Program-made: the position numbers and the translations under genes
Notes under the pieces: generated by a model
What the model was told of the DNA's origin: nothing
The model's input: only the letters and a program-made list of their open reading frames with translations
Database searches by the model: none
NCBI GenBank assembly: GCA_002337085.1
Contig: DDFH01000006.1
Span: 91,098-155,097 of the forward strand
Length of the DNA stretch: 64,000 nucleotides
DNA from: Hyphomonadaceae bacterium UBA1933
GTDB taxonomy: Bacteria; Pseudomonadota; Alphaproteobacteria; Caulobacterales; Aquidulcibacteraceae
Direction: 5' to 3'
Part shown: positions 62,902 through 64,000 of the stretch, in pieces
Numbering within the stretch: position 1 is the stretch's first letter
How the letters are laid out: each line of letters opens with the position of its first letter

Positions 62902-64000
62902 ATGAAGAATAACATCTCTGCAACTATGTTCGGGCTTTTAACTGCGGCTATTTTGCCAAACCTTGCCTTAGCTGGTGGCTATAACGCCCCAAATGGCTTA
63001 CCGCCGGGCCCACCACCAATGGCGAAACCAGGTCAATGTTATGCCCGCGTATTGGTTCCTGCGGTTTATAAAAACATTCCGATGGAAGTTGTTACCCAAG
63101 AGGGATATGAAAACTTTGAAACCCGTGATCCTGTTTTCCGCTCACGCCCTGAAACCATTGTTACACGTGACGGTTATACACGCTATATCACCACCGAACC
63201 CGTTTTCCGTACCGAACAAGTGACCAAAACCACACGTCCACAATATGAAAGATTGGTTGCAGTTCCTGCACAATTAGCATCAAAAACAGAAACTGTTGTA
63301 ATTCGTGAACCAAGAATGGTTTGGCGCTCTGGTCAAAATCTTTCAGGTGTTCGTCGTCTTGATTCAGGTACAGGTGAAGTTTACTGCCTTGTTGAGGAAC
63401 GTGGCGTTACCCAAGCCGTTACCCGTCAAGTGGTTATAAAACCATCTGATGTTAAACGTGTCATGGTTCCTGCTGAGGTTAAAACTTTCAACACACAAGT
63501 TCTTGTGACCCCTGCAACCGTAAAAGAAATGAAAGTTGCACCCGAAGTTGCAAGCTATGAAGTTAAAGACATTGTACAACCTGCTATGGAGCGTAAAATT
63601 GCGGTTCCTGAGCAACGCGGCACAATTAATCGCCAAGAAGTTGTAACCCCAGAACATTATGAATGGGTTCAAGTTGATTGTGATCAGGTTGCAAAACAAC
63701 CAATGCCAGAAATGCGCCCAGACATGCGCCCAGCACCAATGCCTGCACCTATGCCAATGAATGAAATGGGGAATGGTGGACAAGTTGCACCAACTGCACC
63801 AATGGTAAATGCAAACCCACAAATTATGCGCGGTCATACTGTTGCATATTCTGTTACAAGCCTACAAACTGCATTGGCGAAACGTGGTTATTACCGTGGT
63901 CCAGTTGATGGCATTTATGGCCCATTAACCCGTGATGCAGTCGCCAAATTCCAAAAAGCCCAAGGCTTTGAAGTTAATGGCCGCGCCGATGGCAAAATCG
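62902..64000 (+). CDS. Secreted peptidoglycan-binding protein, cut by the right edge
   Basis: At least 366 residues are in the window and the frame continues past it. A signal peptide (MKNNISATMFGLLTAAILPN, cleavage LALA-GG) precedes a region of loose repeats of the type VxxPAxxK/VTPExY (for example VLVPAVYKNIPMEVVTQ, RVMVPAEVKTFNTQVLVTPA, EVVTPEHYEW), then a Pro/Met-rich linker (PMPEMRPDMRPAPMPAPMPM). The peptidoglycan-binding fold follows near the edge (SLQTALAKRGYYRGPVDGIY, PLTRDAVAKFQKAQGF). GGTGG precedes the ATG. It should reside in the periplasm on the cell wall; a role in envelope structure is inferred. Confidence 0.85.
   Translation, partial: MKNNISATMFGLLTAAILPNLALAGGYNAPNGLPPGPPPMAKPGQCYARVLVPAVYKNIPMEVVTQEGYENFETRDPVFRSRPETIVTRDGYTRYITTEPVFRTEQVTKTTRPQYERLVAVPAQLASKTETVVIREPRMVWRSGQNLSGVRRLDSGTGEVYCLVEERGVTQAVTRQVVIKPSDVKRVMVPAEVKTFNTQVLVTPATVKEMKVAPEVASYEVKDIVQPAMERKIAVPEQRGTINRQEVVTPEHYEWVQVDCDQVAKQPMPEMRPDMRPAPMPAPMPMNEMGNGGQVAPTAPMVNANPQIMRGHTVAYSVTSLQTALAKRGYYRGPVDGIYGPLTRDAVAKFQKAQGFEVNGRADGKI

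Noticed and set aside
63364..63837. Minus-strand frame within the wall-binding protein region
   Set aside because: A His/Trp/Cys-rich shadow of the plus-strand gene, which has a signal peptide and a known domain.
1..64000. tRNA, rRNA, CRISPR arrays, insertion sequences
   Set aside because: Read for clover-leaf, repeat-spacer and transposase signs on both strands; none was found by eye. A covariance search would be decisive for RNA genes.

Overview
The window looks like about 64 kb of an alphaproteobacterial chromosome of moderate-to-low GC. Supporting signs are a sucC-sucD-sucA-sucB operon, CarD, FdxA, a TIGR02302/DUF4175-type protein found only in alphaproteobacteria, the CcmC-CcmD-CcmG trio, a response regulator with YxGPxRR repeats, and alphaproteobacterial-type RNA leaders. 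No rRNA, tRNA, CRISPR array, integrase or transposase was seen. Gene density is high: many convergent genes abut or overlap at their stop codons, and there are few long gaps. The lineage below class cannot be fixed from the sequence alone; a free-living, perhaps aquatic, aerobe fits the gene content.

Layout. 1-2750: a structured leader for a gene leaving the left edge, a very AT-rich pentapeptide-like membrane protein, and an 800-base spacer with short tandem repeats and palindromes. 2754-9075: TCA-cycle operon (2-oxoglutarate dehydrogenase and succinyl-CoA ligase). 9368-12907: membrane LytTR regulator, a small secreted protein and a copper-type TonB receptor with a probable operator and a folded leader. 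13037-17579: kdsA, leuD, a Kef-type antiporter with a Rieske protein, and a fatty-acid-hydroxylase-family membrane enzyme. 17548-31016: a polyamine island containing an aldehyde dehydrogenase, a gamma-glutamylputrescine-oxidase-like flavoprotein, a GntR regulator, a class III aminotransferase, two glutamine-synthetase-like ligases, two tandem polyamine-binding lipoproteins, two permeases and an ATPase. Four copies of a TTGTTATAACAA-like palindrome lie in its promoters.

31132-45071: HAD hydrolase, ferredoxin, CarD, an MFS/LysR pair, a small heat-shock protein with a probable RNA thermometer, a secreted methyltransferase with a histone-like tail, the TIGR02302 protein, an LhgO-like oxidase and a divergent PEP carboxylase. 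45236-56399: small housekeeping genes, folD, a frameshifted beta-propeller phytase, a lipoprotein peroxiredoxin, a glycosyltransferase/oxidoreductase pair, and ileS-ccmC-ccmD-ccmG. 56643-64000: lolA-ftsK, a ubiquinone-type hydroxylase, a CheY/HPt pair, a small unknown gene and a secreted peptidoglycan-binding protein cut by the right edge.

The polyamine island is the main coherent pathway: uptake (binding proteins, permeases, ATPase), activation by glutamylation (ligases), oxidation (flavoprotein, aldehyde dehydrogenase) and transamination, apparently under one GntR repressor. The most unusual items are the histone-tailed secreted methyltransferase (36644-38797), the PEP carboxylase with rewritten catalytic loops (42300-45071), the shared GntR palindromes, the heat-shock leader, the copper-receptor leader, and a 75-nt near-perfect hairpin of unknown role at 56484-56558.
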